A stretch of 64,000 bases of DNA from Corynebacterium humireducens NBRC 106098 = DSM 45392 (GTDB lineage Bacteria > Actinomycetota > Actinomycetes > Mycobacteriales > Mycobacteriaceae), in contig NZ_CP005286.1 of the NCBI RefSeq assembly GCF_000819445.1, positions 1,736,001-1,800,000 of the forward strand, written 5' to 3'. The stretch's first letter is position 1. Every line of letters starts with the position of its first letter. Shown here in pieces: positions 21,199 to 31,083 of the stretch. The notes below the pieces were generated by a model. It searched no databases. It saw only the letters and a program-made list of their open reading frames with translations, and was not told the DNA's origin. The position numbers were made by a program, and so were the translations under genes.

Positions 21199-22917
21199 AT
21201 GACTGCGCATGAACCGTTCTCCGTGTGGGCCCCCTACGCCCGGGATGTCCGTCTCCGACTCGACGACGAGGTGATCGCCATGCGGGCGACCTCCGGCGGA
21301 TGGTGGGTGGCTGACCGCATCGCGGAGCCGGGCATGCGCTACGGCTACGAGCTTTTCGACGGCGAGAACTGGTCGCAGACCCTCCCCGATCCGCGCACCA
21401 CCTCCCAGCCCGACGGCGTGCACGGGCTCTCCGAGGTGACCGACCCGCACTTCGACTGGACCGCCGAGTGGACCGGCCGCCCGCTGGCCGGGCAGGTGCT
21501 CTACGAGCTGCACGTCGGCACGTTCACCCCCGAGGGGACGTTCGACGGGGTGATCGGGAAGCTGGGGTACCTGCGGGATCTTGGCGTCACCGCCATCGAG
21601 CTCATGCCCGTCCAGCCCTTCGGCGGCGAGCGGAACTGGGGGTACGACGGCGTGGAGTGGCTCGCCGTCCACGCCGGCTACGGCGGCCCCGAGGGGCTGA
21701 AGAGGCTTGTCGACGCCGCCCACGCCGCCGGCATCGGCGTCATCCTCGACGTGGTGTACAACCACTTCGGCCCGGACGGCAACTACAACGGCATGTTCGG
21801 CCCCTACACCGCGGGTGGTTCCACCGGCTGGGGTGAGGTGGTGAACATCTCGGGCCACGACTCCGACGAGGTGCGCCGTTTCATTCTCGACTCGGTGCGC
21901 CAGTGGCTCGCCGAGTTCCGTTTCGACGGCCTGCGTCTCGACGCCGTGCACTCCCTCGACGACACCGGCGCATACTCCATCATGGAGCAGATCCAGGAGG
22001 TCGCCGACGACGTCACCGCCCGCACCGGTGTCCCCCGCCACATCATCGCGGAGTCCGACCTCAACGACCCGCGCCTGATCACCGAACGTGACGGCGGCGG
22101 TTACGGGCTGGCCGGCCAGTGGGTCGACGACATCCACCACGCCCTGCACACGATCGTCTCGGGTGAGCGCCACGCCTACTACGAGGACTTCGGTTCCCTC
22201 GACGCCCTGGCGAAGACCCTGCGCGGCGGTTTCTACTTCGACGGCACGTACTCCTCCTACCGCGGGCGGACCCACGGCCGTCCGATCGACGTGCGCTCCA
22301 TTCCGGCGCACCGCCTGGTCACGTACACCACCACCCACGACCAGACCGGCAACCGTGCGCGGGGCGACCGCCCGTCGATGAACCTCACACCTGCTCAGCA
22401 GGTGTTGAAGGCGGCGGTGATCTACTGCTCCCCCTTCACCCCGATGCTGTTCATGGGTGAGGAGTTCGGCGCACAGACCCCCTTCGCCTTCTTCTGCTCC
22501 CACACCGACGAGAACCTCAACCGCCTCACCTCCGAGGGCCGCAAGCGGGAGTTCTCCCGCTCCGGCTGGGACCACGCCGAGGTGCCGGACCCCGCTGACC
22601 CGGCGACGTTCGAGATGTCGCGGCTGGACTGGGACTTCACGGAGGAGCAGCAGGAGATCCACGCCGCCTACCGGGAGCTGCTGCGTCTGCGCCGCGAGCT
22701 CGGCCTCTCCCGCGCCGATCTCTCCCGCCTCACCGTCGAGACCGGGGACGGCTGGCTGGCGATGGGCTGGGAGGACGTGATCCTCGTGGCCAACCTCTCC
22801 GACGCGGAGGTCCGCGCCCCCTACGGCGGCGAGCTCATCTACTCCTTCACGGAACCGGAGGTCGGCCTCGACGACACGCGCCTGGGCCCGTGGGAGTTCG
22901 CGCTCCTGCGCAGGTAG
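21199..22917 (+). CDS. treZ: Malto-oligosyltrehalose trehalohydrolase
   Basis: TreZ cleaves the alpha-1,4 bond next to the trehalosyl end made by TreY, releasing free trehalose. The 572-residue GH13 enzyme has an N-terminal beta domain (FSVWAPYARDVRLRL). It then has YELHVGTFTPEGTFDG, VYNHFGPDGNY, the nucleophile in FRFDGLRLDAVHSL, the acid in HIIAESDLNDPR and the third carboxylate in TTTHDQTGNRARGDR. The C-terminal beta domain ends at the stop. It is convergent with ilvA, separated by 6 bp with no terminator hairpin. Confidence 0.97.
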   Translation: MTAHEPFSVWAPYARDVRLRLDDEVIAMRATSGGWWVADRIAEPGMRYGYELFDGENWSQTLPDPRTTSQPDGVHGLSEVTDPHFDWTAEWTGRPLAGQVLYELHVGTFTPEGTFDGVIGKLGYLRDLGVTAIELMPVQPFGGERNWGYDGVEWLAVHAGYGGPEGLKRLVDAAHAAGIGVILDVVYNHFGPDGNYNGMFGPYTAGGSTGWGEVVNISGHDSDEVRRFILDSVRQWLAEFRFDGLRLDAVHSLDDTGAYSIMEQIQEVADDVTARTGVPRHIIAESDLNDPRLITERDGGGYGLAGQWVDDIHHALHTIVSGERHAYYEDFGSLDALAKTLRGGFYFDGTYSSYRGRTHGRPIDVRSIPAHRLVTYTTTHDQTGNRARGDRPSMNLTPAQQVLKAAVIYCSPFTPMLFMGEEFGAQTPFAFFCSHTDENLNRLTSEGRKREFSRSGWDHAEVPDPADPATFEMSRLDWDFTEEQQEIHAAYRELLRLRRELGLSRADLSRLTVETGDGWLAMGWEDVILVANLSDAEVRAPYGGELIYSFTEPEVGLDDTRLGPWEFALLRR

Positions 22918-22923
22918 AGACCC

Positions 22924-24219
22924 CTAGGTGTTGACCAGGTACTCGTACTCGGGGGTGTTCGGCTTGAGGTGCTGGCACTCGATGCGGGAGGCGTTCATCC
23001 GCTCGAGCAGCGGGTCGAGGTCGCTGGCCCGGCCGAGCTCGAGGCCGACGAGCGCGGCACCGGTCTCCCGGTTGTTGCGCTTGAGGTACTCGAAGAGGGT
23101 GATGTCGTCGTCGGGGCCGAGGATGTCGTTGAGGAAGTGGCGCAGCTGGCCCGGCTCCTGCGGGAAGTTCACCAGGAAGTAGTGCTTGAGGCCGCGGTGC
23201 ACCAGGGAGCGCTCCATGATCTCGGCGTAGCGCAGCACGTCGTTGTTGCCGCCGGAGATGATGCACACCACGATGGAGTCCTGCTGGAGCTTCATCTCCT
23301 TCAGGCCCGTGACCGACAGTGCACCGGCGGGCTCGGTGATGATGCCCTCGTTCTGGTACAGGTCGAGCATCTCGGTGCACACGGCGCCCTCGGAGACGTC
23401 CATGACGTGGATGCGGCCCTTGTTGCGTTCGATGATGTCGAAGGGCAGGTCACCGATGCGCTTGACGGCGGCGCCGTCGACGAAGGGGTCGACCGCGGAG
23501 AGGGTGACGGGGGCGTCGGCACGCAGGGCGGCCTGGAGGGAGGCGGCACCGCCCGGCTCGACGCCGACGATCGCGGTGCGCGGCGCCATGTCGGCGAGGT
23601 AGCTGGCGACACCGGCCAGGAGGCCACCGCCGCCGACCGGCACGAGCACCGTGTCGAGGGACTTGCCGATGGACGTGAGCTGCGTGAGGATCTCCGCCGC
23701 GATGGTCCCCTGACCGATGACGGTGTCGCGGGCGTCGAAGGGCTCGATCATGGTGGCGCCGCGCTCGGCGGCGTCGGCACGCGCGGCCTCGGCGGCCTCG
23801 TCGAAGTTGTTGCCGGTGACGACCAGCTCCACCATGTCACCGCCGTGGACCATGATGCGGTCACGCTTCTGCTTCGGCGTCTGGTTGGGGACGAAGATGC
23901 GACCCCGGATGCCCATCGTGCGGCAGGCGTAGGCGACACCCTGTGCGTGGTTGCCGGCGGAGGCGGCGACGATGCCGGCGTCCCGCTGCTGCTCGTCGAG
24001 GTTGGCCATGGCGTAGTAGGCGCCGCGGATCTTGTAGGAGCGCACGTCCTGCAGGTCCTCGCGTTTGAGGTACACCTCGCAGCCGGTCTCCTCGGAGAGG
24101 CGGGGGCAGTACTGGAGCGGGGTGGGCTCGATGACGGAGGAGATCCGTGCCTGCGCCAGCTGAATGTCCGAGGCGCGGACAGGCTCGAAGGTGGTTACGG
24201 CAGACCGGGTGTCACTCAT
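22924..24219 (-). CDS. ilvA: Threonine dehydratase (biosynthetic)
   Basis: IlvA deaminates L-threonine to 2-oxobutanoate, the first step of isoleucine synthesis. The 431-residue PLP protein has the Schiff-base Lys in VRSYKIRGAYYAM near residue 60, SAGNHAQGVA, the phosphate-binding VPVGGGGLLAG, and ISGGNNDV. The C-terminal regulatory part is one ACT-like domain (about 335-431: HYFLVNFPQEPGQLRHFL), the short form seen in corynebacteria, rather than the two of E. coli. Allosteric control by isoleucine and valine is known for the family. TACACT ends 8 nt before the ATG, indicating a leaderless transcript without an attenuator. Confidence 0.97.
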   Translation of the reverse strand: MSDTRSAVTTFEPVRASDIQLAQARISSVIEPTPLQYCPRLSEETGCEVYLKREDLQDVRSYKIRGAYYAMANLDEQQRDAGIVAASAGNHAQGVAYACRTMGIRGRIFVPNQTPKQKRDRIMVHGGDMVELVVTGNNFDEAAEAARADAAERGATMIEPFDARDTVIGQGTIAAEILTQLTSIGKSLDTVLVPVGGGGLLAGVASYLADMAPRTAIVGVEPGGAASLQAALRADAPVTLSAVDPFVDGAAVKRIGDLPFDIIERNKGRIHVMDVSEGAVCTEMLDLYQNEGIITEPAGALSVTGLKEMKLQQDSIVVCIISGGNNDVLRYAEIMERSLVHRGLKHYFLVNFPQEPGQLRHFLNDILGPDDDITLFEYLKRNNRETGAALVGLELGRASDLDPLLERMNASRIECQHLKPNTPEYEYLVNT

Positions 24220-24227
24220 GGGGACTC

Positions 24228-24233
24228 AGTGTA
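24228..24233 (-). promoter_or_regulatory. Candidate leaderless -10 element of ilvA
   Basis: TACACT on the minus strand ends 8 nt before the ilvA ATG, with no ribosome site between. It is the same hexamer as before hisH and dnaE1. Confidence 0.55.
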
Positions 24234-24282
24234 GTCCCCCTGTCCACCGGCCACGGCGTTGCAGCCCACTTCACCGACTGTT

Positions 24283-24339
24283 CACCTGCAGGTGGTCCGG
24301 AATTGAGATTGGTGTCATGTCACTGGTCCACCATGTCAC
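24283..24339. promoter_or_regulatory. Palindrome plus direct repeats between ilvA and the secreted protein gene
   Basis: CACCTGCAGGTG (24283-24294) is a perfect 12-bp palindrome. Downstream, CATGTCAC occurs twice (24316-24323 and 24332-24339) with a 16-bp period, within the likely promoter of the gene at 24376. These look like regulator sites. The regulator is unknown, and neither motif matches a box I recognise with confidence. Confidence 0.4.
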
Positions 24340-24375
24340 ACGATCTGCACCCCACCGACCACAGGAGTTCTCCCC

Positions 24376-26079
24376 GTGTCCCTTCGCCGTTCCGCTGTCG
24401 CGCTGTGCGCGGCGCTCGCCACCAGTGTCTCCCTCATCGCCCCGGCCCACGCCGCTGTCGTGGACAACCCCGTCGTCCACTCGGCCCCGGGTGCGGCCCT
24501 CTCGCTGGCCCCGATCGGCACCTACGAGACCGGCATCTTCGACAGGTCCGCCGCCGAGATCGTCACGTACCACGCGGCCTCCCAGCGCGTGCTCACCGTC
24601 AACGCCCAGTCCGGCCAGATCGACGTCCTCGACATCTCCGACCCGACCGAGCCCGTCAAGGTCGCCTCCGTCGACGGCGGCCCCGGCACCACCATCAACT
24701 CCGTCGACGTGCGTGCCGACGGCCTGGCCGTGGCCACCGTCGAGCCCGCCACCAAGACCGATGCCGGTACGCTGCTGTTCTTCGACGCCGCCGCCGAGCA
24801 GCCCGTCGCCCTCGGCGAGGTCGCCGTCGGCGCCCTGCCGGACATGGTCACCATCACCGCGGACGGCGCCTACGCACTGGTCGCCAACGAGGGCGAGCCG
24901 GCCGAGGACTACTCCGTCGACCCGGAGGGATCCGTCTCCGTCGTCTCCCTGCCGGAGACCGTCACCGCCGCCACCGACGCCGACGTCCGCACCGCGGACT
25001 TCCGCGCCTACAACGCCCCGGGCGCCCTCCCGGAGGGTGTGCGCGTCTTCGGCCCCGAGGGCACTGAGAGCACCGTCGCCCAGAACCTCGAGCCGGAGTA
25101 CATCACCGTCCAGGGCGGCACCGCCTACGTCTCCCTGCAGGAGAACAACGCGCTCGCCGTCGTCGACATCGAGACCGCCACCGTCACCGACATCCTGCCG
25201 CTGGGCACCGTCGACCACTCGGTCGTTCCGCTGGACGTCTCCGACCGCGACGACCAGATCAACATCACCACCTGGCCGGTCAAGGGCCACCTCATGCCCG
25301 ACTCCATCGCCTCCTACGAGGTCGGCGGCGTCACCTACATCGTCACCGCCAACGAGGGCGACGCCCGCGACTGGGAGGGCTACTCCGAGGAGGCCCGCGT
25401 CAAGCACTTCGGTGACGCGGACCGCGGCATCGCCCCGCTGTGCGAGGACTTCAACGGCATGACCGCCGAGGAGATCGCCGACCTGCAGAAGGACGAGAAC
25501 CTCGGCCGCCTCACCGTCACCACCGCCGACGGTTACAACGAGGAGCGTGGGTGCTACGAGGAGATCTACTCCTTCGGCGCCCGCGGCTTCTCCATCGTCG
25601 ACGAGAACGGTGAGCGGGTGTTCAACTCGGACGACCAGTTCGAGCGGATCACCGCGCTGGCCAGCCCGGAGAACTTCAACTCCAACCACAAGGAGGCGAA
25701 CCTCGAGGGCCGCTCCGACGACAAGGGCCCGGAGCCGGAGGGCGTCACCCTCGGTGAGATCGACGGCCGCACCTACGCCTTCATCGGCCTGGAGCGCATC
25801 GGCGGCATCATGGTCTACGACGTGACCGACCCGGCCCGCGCCACCTTCGTCACCTACGTCAACAACCGTGACTTCACCGCCCCGGCCGACAGCCCGCAGG
25901 CCGGCGACCTCGGCGCCGAGGGTCTGGTCTTCATCCCGGCGGTCGACTCTCCGAACGGTGAGAACCTGGTCGTCGTCGGCAACGAGGTGTCCGGCACCAC
26001 CACGATCTTCGAGATCACCACCGCCGAGGTGACCGGCCAGTCCTCCGTCTCCGCGTTCTCCTCCCTCTCCTCCCGTTAA
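24376..26079 (+). CDS. Secreted choice-of-anchor I-like protein
   Basis: The 567-residue protein has a Sec signal peptide (LRRSAVALCAALATSVSLIAPAHA, cleavage about residue 26). A beta-propeller-like region matching the choice-of-anchor I/phytase-like group follows, with segments such as GQIDVLDISDPTEPVKVASV, ALVANEGEPAEDYS, TANEGDARDWEGYSEEARVK, NSNHKEANLEGRSDDKGPEPEG and FIGLERIGGIMVYDVTDP. Acidic loops may bind metal. The usual C-terminal sorting anchor is absent; the protein ends in the Ser-rich tail SSVSAFSSLSSR. GTG start with AGGAG upstream. The next gene, 73 bp downstream, encodes a small secreted protein sharing the SSLSS motif. Enzymatic activity is unproven. Confidence 0.82.
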   Translation: MSLRRSAVALCAALATSVSLIAPAHAAVVDNPVVHSAPGAALSLAPIGTYETGIFDRSAAEIVTYHAASQRVLTVNAQSGQIDVLDISDPTEPVKVASVDGGPGTTINSVDVRADGLAVATVEPATKTDAGTLLFFDAAAEQPVALGEVAVGALPDMVTITADGAYALVANEGEPAEDYSVDPEGSVSVVSLPETVTAATDADVRTADFRAYNAPGALPEGVRVFGPEGTESTVAQNLEPEYITVQGGTAYVSLQENNALAVVDIETATVTDILPLGTVDHSVVPLDVSDRDDQINITTWPVKGHLMPDSIASYEVGGVTYIVTANEGDARDWEGYSEEARVKHFGDADRGIAPLCEDFNGMTAEEIADLQKDENLGRLTVTTADGYNEERGCYEEIYSFGARGFSIVDENGERVFNSDDQFERITALASPENFNSNHKEANLEGRSDDKGPEPEGVTLGEIDGRTYAFIGLERIGGIMVYDVTDPARATFVTYVNNRDFTAPADSPQAGDLGAEGLVFIPAVDSPNGENLVVVGNEVSGTTTIFEITTAEVTGQSSVSAFSSLSSR

Positions 26080-26152
26080 CCCCTCGCGTCGGGAGGGGAT
26101 GGCTGCTAAGTTCTATCAACGATCAGTAATCCCATCCTCAAGGAGTTCCTCT

Positions 26153-26539
26153 GTGATCCGTCGTCGTCTCGCCGTTGCCCTGGTTGCCGCAGCCAGCACC
26201 TCCCTGGCCCTGGTCACCCCGGTACACGCCGAGGAGACCGAGCAGGGCATCTCCTCGCTGTCCTCCCTCTCCTCCACCACTGGTTCCTCCGACTCCACCG
26301 AGTCCACGCCCACGCCCACCCCGGGTGAGGACGAGGACGAGGAGAAGGAGGTCCAGCTCCCGGGCTGGGCCGGCTCCCTGGAGATGACCCCGGAGGCCGA
26401 GCTGACCTTCGAGATCATCAGGGCGGTCTTCACCCTCGGACTGGCGGCCACCCAGGCGGCCGTCGTCCTCGTCCCGCTCATGCCGGGCGGCGTCGACCAG
26501 CTCCGCGCCTTCCTCGCCCAGTTCGGCATCCAGGGCTAG
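26153..26539 (+). CDS. Small secreted protein with Ser/Thr-rich stalk and hydrophobic C-terminal helix
   Basis: Starting from GTG 26153, with AAGGAG 7 nt upstream, the 128-residue product has a signal peptide (IRRRLAVALVAAASTSLALVTPVHA). It then has a low-complexity Ser/Thr/Pro stalk (ISSLSSLSSTTGSS), an acidic patch, and a C-terminal region with an apolar helix (FEIIRAVFTLGLAATQAAVV). Starts further upstream lack a ribosome site and would bury the signal peptide. It follows the choice-of-anchor I gene and ends at a strong terminator. Function is unknown. The design suggests a cell-envelope-attached exported protein. Confidence 0.75.
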   Translation: MIRRRLAVALVAAASTSLALVTPVHAEETEQGISSLSSLSSTTGSSDSTESTPTPTPGEDEDEEKEVQLPGWAGSLEMTPEAELTFEIIRAVFTLGLAATQAAVVLVPLMPGGVDQLRAFLAQFGIQG

Positions 26540-26550
26540 GACACAGAGAA

Positions 26551-26585
26551 AGGGCCCGCAGTTCCGTCACGGAACTGCGGGCCCT
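26551..26585. terminator. Bidirectional terminator between the small secreted gene and dnaE1
   Basis: AGGGCCCGCAGTTCC (26551-26565) is exactly complementary to 26571-26585 with the 5-nt loop GTCAC. It lies between two convergent genes, 11 bp after one stop and 4 bp from the dnaE1 stop, and probably ends both transcripts. Confidence 0.88.
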
Positions 26586-26589
26586 CCTG

Positions 26590-29500
26590 TCATCCGAGGA
26601 TGCCCGCCCCCATCGTCGCCTTGAGGTCACCCATGAGGGAACCGGAGCGGTCGACGCGCAGGTGCTCACCGAGGATCATCATGGTGGACTCCTCGCCGTT
26701 GACCAGCTTGAGGTAGACGTCGGAGTCGCCGGCGTTGCGGACGAGGACCTCCTTGAGCTTCGCGATGGTGTCCATCGTGCACTGGTCCGTCCGCATCGTC
26801 AGGCGCAGCGGCAGGCCCGCACCGTTGCCGGGGCCCAGCTCGGGGACCTTGAGGTCGTCGCAGAACAGGGACATGCGGTCGTCTCGGATGGACACGTGCG
26901 CCTTCGCGAGGATGATGTTGTCCTCCACGATCGACGAGCTCACCAGCGAGTAGACCTTGTTGAACACCAGCAGTTCGACCTGCGCGCCGTTGTGGTCCTC
27001 CACCGTGACGATCGCCCAGGGAGAGCCGTCGCGCTTGGAGAAGCGCCGGTCCACCGCCGAGATGATCCCGCCGATGAGGACCTCCGCGCCGTGGCGCATC
27101 TCGCCGGCCAGGATCGTGGTCAGGGCGGTGTCGGTCTGCGCCTCGAGGGCCTCCTCGTAGCCGTCGAGCGGGTGACCGGAGACGTAGAGACCGAGCATCT
27201 CGCGTTCGAGGGCGAGCTCGTGCTTGCGGTCCCAGTTGTCGTCGGGGATGTCGATGGCGAAGACGCTCACGTTCTCCTCGTCCTCGCCGCCGAAACCCGC
27301 GAAGAGGTCGAACTGCCCCTTGTCGGCGGCCTTCTTGGTGGCCAGGACGGCGTCCACCGCATCCTCGTGGACGAGCATGAGGCCCTTGCGGGGATGCCCG
27401 AGGGAGTCGAAGGCGCCGGCCTTGATGAGGGACTCGGTGATGCGCTTGTTGCAGGGCAGCAGGTCGATCTTCTCCAGGTAGTCGGAGAAGTTGGCGAAGG
27501 TGCCCTTGGTCCGCCGCGTCTCGACGATCGAGTCGACCACCTCGGCACCGACGTTGCGGATCGCGCCGAGGCCGAAACGGATGTCCTCGCCGACGGCCAG
27601 GAAGTCGTTCTCCGACTCGTTGATGTCCGGGGACAGGACCTTCAGTCCGAGGTGGCGGCAGTCGCCGAGGTAGATGGCGGACTTGTCCTTGCGGTCCGCC
27701 ACCGAGGTGAGCAGCGCCGCCATGTACTCCGGGGCGTAGTGGGCCTTGAGGTAGGCCGTCCAGAAGGAGACCAGGCCGTAGCCTGCGGCGTGCGACTTGT
27801 TGAACGCGTACGAGGCGAATGGGAGGATCGTGTCCCACAGTGCCTTGATCGGCTCCGGGCCGAAACCGTTGGACTTCATGCCCTCGGAGAACTTCGCGTA
27901 CTCCTTCTCCAGGACCTCCGCCTGCTTCTTGCCCATGGCCTTACGGAAACCGTCTGCTTCACCGGCCGTGTAGTTGGCGAGCTTCTGCGCGATACGCATG
28001 ATCTGCTCCTGGTACACGATGAGACCGTAGGTCTCCTCGAGGATGTCCTCGAGCGCGTCGCCTAGATCCGGGTGAATGGGCTCGATCGGCTTGCGCCCGT
28101 TCTTGCGGTCCGCGTAGTCGAGGTGCGCGTTGACGCCCATCGGGCCGGGGCGGTACAGCGCCAGGGAGGCGACGATATCGTTGAAGCCCGTCGGCTGCAT
28201 GCGCTTGAGCAGTTCCTGCATGCCGCCGGAGTCCAGCTGGAAGACACCCAGGGTGGAGCCGCGGCCCAGGAGTTCGTAGGTCTCCTTGTCCTCGACGGAG
28301 AGGTTCTCCAGGTCGAGGTCGATGCCGCGGTTCTTCTTGATGTTCGCCAGGGCGTCACCGATGACGGTGAGGTTGCGCAGGCCCAGGAAGTCCATCTTCA
28401 GCAGGCCGATGGCCTCACACGCCGGGTAGTCCCAGCCGGTGATGAGCGCACCGTCGGCGGGGCGCTTCCACATGGGCACGTGGTCGAGCAGGGGCACGGA
28501 CGCCATGATCACCGCACAGGCGTGGACGCCCGCCTGTCGGACGACGCCCTCGAGGCCGCGGGCGGTCTCGTAGATCTTCGCGACGTCCGGGTCGGTCTCG
28601 ATGAGGGTGCGCACCGCGCCCGCCTCGTTGTAGCGCTCGTGGTCCGGGTCCATGATGCCGGCGAGGGGGATGTCCTTCGCCATGATCGGCGGCGGGAGTT
28701 CCTTCGTGATGCGGTCGGCCATCTGGTAGCCGGCCTGGCCGAACTGCACGCGGGCGGAGTCCTTGAGGGCCTGCTTCGTCTTCACCGTGCCGAAGGTGAT
28801 CACCTGGGCGATCTTGTCCTCACCCCAGCGCTCGGCGGCGTAGCGGATCATCTCACCACGGCGGCGGTCATCGAAGTCGATATCGATATCAGGTGCCGAC
28901 GGGCGCTCCGGGTTGAGGAAACGCTCGAAGAGCAGGCCGTGCTCGATGGGGTCGATGTTGGTGATCGTCAGCGCGTAGGCCACGAGTGCACCCGCCGCGG
29001 AACCACGGCCCGGGCCGACCCAGATGCCGATCGAGCGGGCGTGCTTGATGATCTCGGCGACGATGAGGAAGTACGACGGGTACCCCTTCATGTCGATGAC
29101 CTCGATCTCGTAGTTCGCGCGGTCGATGTACTCCTGCGGGATCTCGCCGCCGTCGAAACGCTCGCGGAGGCCCGCCATCACCTCGTGGTGCAGCCACGTC
29201 GTCGGGGTGTGACCGTCGGGGACGTCGGCGATCGGCATGCGGTCATGGGGGTGGGACTCCCAGATCTCGCCGTAGTCCTGGACACGCTCGGCGATGAGCA
29301 GGGTGTTGTCGCAGCCGTCGGGCACGGTGTCGTCGAAAAGTGCGCGCATCTCCGCGGCGGTCTTGATGTAGTAGCCGGTGCCGTCGAACTTGAAGCGGTC
29401 CTCGTCGTGGAGGGTCTTGCCGGTCTGCACGCAGAGCATCGCCTCGTGGGCGGTGGCCTGCGACTCGAGGACGTAGTGGCAGTCGTTGGTCACCAGCGGC

Positions 29501-30150
29501 GGCAGGTCCAACTTCTTGCCGATCTCCAGCAGCTCCCGACGCACGCGCTGCTCGATGTGCAGCCCGTGGTCCATGAGCTCGAGGAAGTAGTTCTCCTTGC
29601 CGTAGATGTCCTGCCACATCGCGGCGGCCTCGAGGGCCTGGTCGAACTGGCCGAGGCGCAGCCGGGTCTGGACGTCACCAGAGGGGCAGCCGGTGGTGGC
29701 GATGATGCCGTCGGCACGCTCGGCGATGAGCTCGGCGTCCATGCGCGGCCACTTGCCCAGCTGCCCCTCGTAGGAGGCCATCGACGAGAGGTAGAAGAGG
29801 TTCTTCAGGCCGGTGGCGTTCTCCGCGATCATCGTCTGGTGCAGGTAGGCACCGGAGGCGGAGACGTCGTCGGACTTCTGGTGCGGCTCACCCCAGCGCA
29901 CACGGTTCTTGTTGAAGCGGCTCTCCGGCGCGAGGTACGCCTCGATGCCGATGATCGGCTTCACCCCGGCCTTCGTCATCGCCCGGTAGAAGGCGTCGGA
30001 GCCAAACATGTTGCCGTGGTCGGTGATTCCCACGGCCGGCATCCCCTGCCGCACGACCTCGTCGGCGAGCATGTCGATCTTCGCCATGCCGTCGAGCATC
30101 GAGAACTCGGTGTGGTTGTGGAGGTGCACGAAAGAGGAGTTCTTGGCCAT
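26590..30150 (-). CDS. dnaE1: DNA polymerase III alpha subunit
   Basis: DnaE1 is the replicative polymerase subunit. The 1186-residue protein starts with a PHP domain ([15 protein letters not shown] near residues 7-21). The C-family polymerase core carries the catalytic Asp pair in [10 protein letters not shown] (about residue 420) and a further motif [20 protein letters not shown] and [14 protein letters not shown] lie in the palm/fingers. A tandem HhH region with [18 protein letters not shown] and a C-terminal OB-fold ([19 protein letters not shown]) follow. The ATG at 30150 has TACACT 7 nt upstream and no ribosome site. The frame extends upstream without coding features, so the later start is preferred. 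Confidence 0.98.
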   Translation of the reverse strand: MAKNSSFVHLHNHTEFSMLDGMAKIDMLADEVVRQGMPAVGITDHGNMFGSDAFYRAMTKAGVKPIIGIEAYLAPESRFNKNRVRWGEPHQKSDDVSASGAYLHQTMIAENATGLKNLFYLSSMASYEGQLGKWPRMDAELIAERADGIIATTGCPSGDVQTRLRLGQFDQALEAAAMWQDIYGKENYFLELMDHGLHIEQRVRRELLEIGKKLDLPPLVTNDCHYVLESQATAHEAMLCVQTGKTLHDEDRFKFDGTGYYIKTAAEMRALFDDTVPDGCDNTLLIAERVQDYGEIWESHPHDRMPIADVPDGHTPTTWLHHEVMAGLRERFDGGEIPQEYIDRANYEIEVIDMKGYPSYFLIVAEIIKHARSIGIWVGPGRGSAAGALVAYALTITNIDPIEHGLLFERFLNPERPSAPDIDIDFDDRRRGEMIRYAAERWGEDKIAQVITFGTVKTKQALKDSARVQFGQAGYQMADRITKELPPPIMAKDIPLAGIMDPDHERYNEAGAVRTLIETDPDVAKIYETARGLEGVVRQAGVHACAVIMASVPLLDHVPMWKRPADGALITGWDYPACEAIGLLKMDFLGLRNLTVIGDALANIKKNRGIDLDLENLSVEDKETYELLGRGSTLGVFQLDSGGMQELLKRMQPTGFNDIVASLALYRPGPMGVNAHLDYADRKNGRKPIEPIHPDLGDALEDILEETYGLIVYQEQIMRIAQKLANYTAGEADGFRKAMGKKQAEVLEKEYAKFSEGMKSNGFGPEPIKALWDTILPFASYAFNKSHAAGYGLVSFWTAYLKAHYAPEYMAALLTSVADRKDKSAIYLGDCRHLGLKVLSPDINESENDFLAVGEDIRFGLGAIRNVGAEVVDSIVETRRTKGTFANFSDYLEKIDLLPCNKRITESLIKAGAFDSLGHPRKGLMLVHEDAVDAVLATKKAADKGQFDLFAGFGGEDEENVSVFAIDIPDDNWDRKHELALEREMLGLYVSGHPLDGYEEALEAQTDTALTTILAGEMRHGAEVLIGGIISAVDRRFSKRDGSPWAIVTVEDHNGAQVELLVFNKVYSLVSSSIVEDNIILAKAHVSIRDDRMSLFCDDLKVPELGPGNGAGLPLRLTMRTDQCTMDTIAKLKEVLVRNAGDSDVYLKLVNGEESTMMILGEHLRVDRSGSLMGDLKATMGAGILG

Positions 30151-30157
30151 GGATGTG

Positions 30158-30163
30158 AGTGTA
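30158..30163 (-). promoter_or_regulatory. Candidate leaderless -10 element of dnaE1
   Basis: TACACT on the minus strand ends 7 nt before the dnaE1 ATG. It is divergent from a similar element for rarD about 50 bp away. Confidence 0.55.
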
Positions 30164-30212
30164 TCGAGTCGGTCAAACAGGCATGCCCGCACGCTTTGAT
30201 ATGACCTGCGGG

Positions 30213-30218
30213 TACGAT
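30213..30218 (+). promoter_or_regulatory. Candidate leaderless -10 element of rarD
   Basis: TACGAT ends 7 nt before the ATG at 30226. No ribosome-binding sequence is present between them. Confidence 0.5.
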
Positions 30219-30225
30219 CCCACCC

Positions 30226-31083
30226 ATGATCTTCGGCCTGCTCGCCTACCTCCTGTGGGGGCTCTTCCCGGCGTTCTTCCCGCTGCTGCTGCCGGCAGCT
30301 CCGGTGGAGATCCTGGCGCACCGCATCCTGTGGACCGCCGTCATCATGTCCGGGGTGCTCACCGTGGTGCGTGGCTGGGGTGAGCTGCGGCGGGCGTCGG
30401 GACGCTCGTGGGCGCTCATCCTCGCCGCCGGCGTGCTCATCTCCTCCAACTGGGGAATCTACGTCCTGGCGGTGAACACGAATCATGTGGCCGACGCCGC
30501 GTTGGGGTACTTCATCAACCCGCTGCTCGCGGTGCTGCTGGGTGTGGTGTTCCTCCGTGAGCGGCTCACCGGGCTGCAGGTCGTCGCGGTGGCGATCGCG
30601 ACGGTCGGTGTCCTGCAGCTGACGTTCCTGTCGGGTCAGGCTCCGGTGATGGCGCTGGGGATGGCGATCTCCTTCGGGCTGTACGGCCTGGTGAAGAAGC
30701 AGGTGCAGGTGTCCCCGATCGCCTCGCTGGCCGCCGAGACCCTGGTCATGGCTCCCCTGGCCGCGATGTACCTGCTGTGGATCGGGGGCGGCACGTTCCT
30801 CACGGAGGGTCCCTCCCACACGGCGCTGCTGGTGCTCTCGGGGCTCATCACGACGGTCCCGCTGCTGCTCTTCGGCGTGGCGGCGAAGCGCCTGCCGTTG
30901 AGCACCGTGGGCATGATCCAGTACATGACGCCGACGATGCAGATGCTGTGGGCGCTGTTCGTCACGCAGGAGCACCTGTCCCCGGCGCGCTGGGCCGGGT
31001 TCATCATCATCTGGATCGCGGTGGCGGTCTACGTGTACGACCTCATGCGCCGGTCTCGATCCAGAACTGGCAGATCGGTGTAG
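30226..31083 (+). CDS. rarD: RarD-type EamA/DMT transporter
   Basis: The 285-residue protein has about ten short transmembrane segments in the drug/metabolite transporter arrangement. It carries RarD hallmarks: an N-terminal [67 protein letters not shown] and a C-terminal [15 protein letters not shown]. RarD is named from chloramphenicol sensitivity in Pseudomonas, but substrates of most members are unknown. Its 3' end overlaps the convergent GNAT gene by 41 bp, so the transcripts are complementary at their ends. Confidence 0.92.
   Translation: MIFGLLAYLLWGLFPAFFPLLLPAAPVEILAHRILWTAVIMSGVLTVVRGWGELRRASGRSWALILAAGVLISSNWGIYVLAVNTNHVADAALGYFINPLLAVLLGVVFLRERLTGLQVVAVAIATVGVLQLTFLSGQAPVMALGMAISFGLYGLVKKQVQVSPIASLAAETLVMAPLAAMYLLWIGGGTFLTEGPSHTALLVLSGLITTVPLLLFGVAAKRLPLSTVGMIQYMTPTMQMLWALFVTQEHLSPARWAGFIIIWIAVAVYVYDLMRRSRSRTGRSV

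Noticed and set aside
26099-26152. Upstream ATG extending the small secreted protein by 18 residues
   Set aside because: No ribosome site precedes it, and it would place Ser/Arg-rich sequence before the signal peptide. GTG 26153 has AAGGAG upstream.
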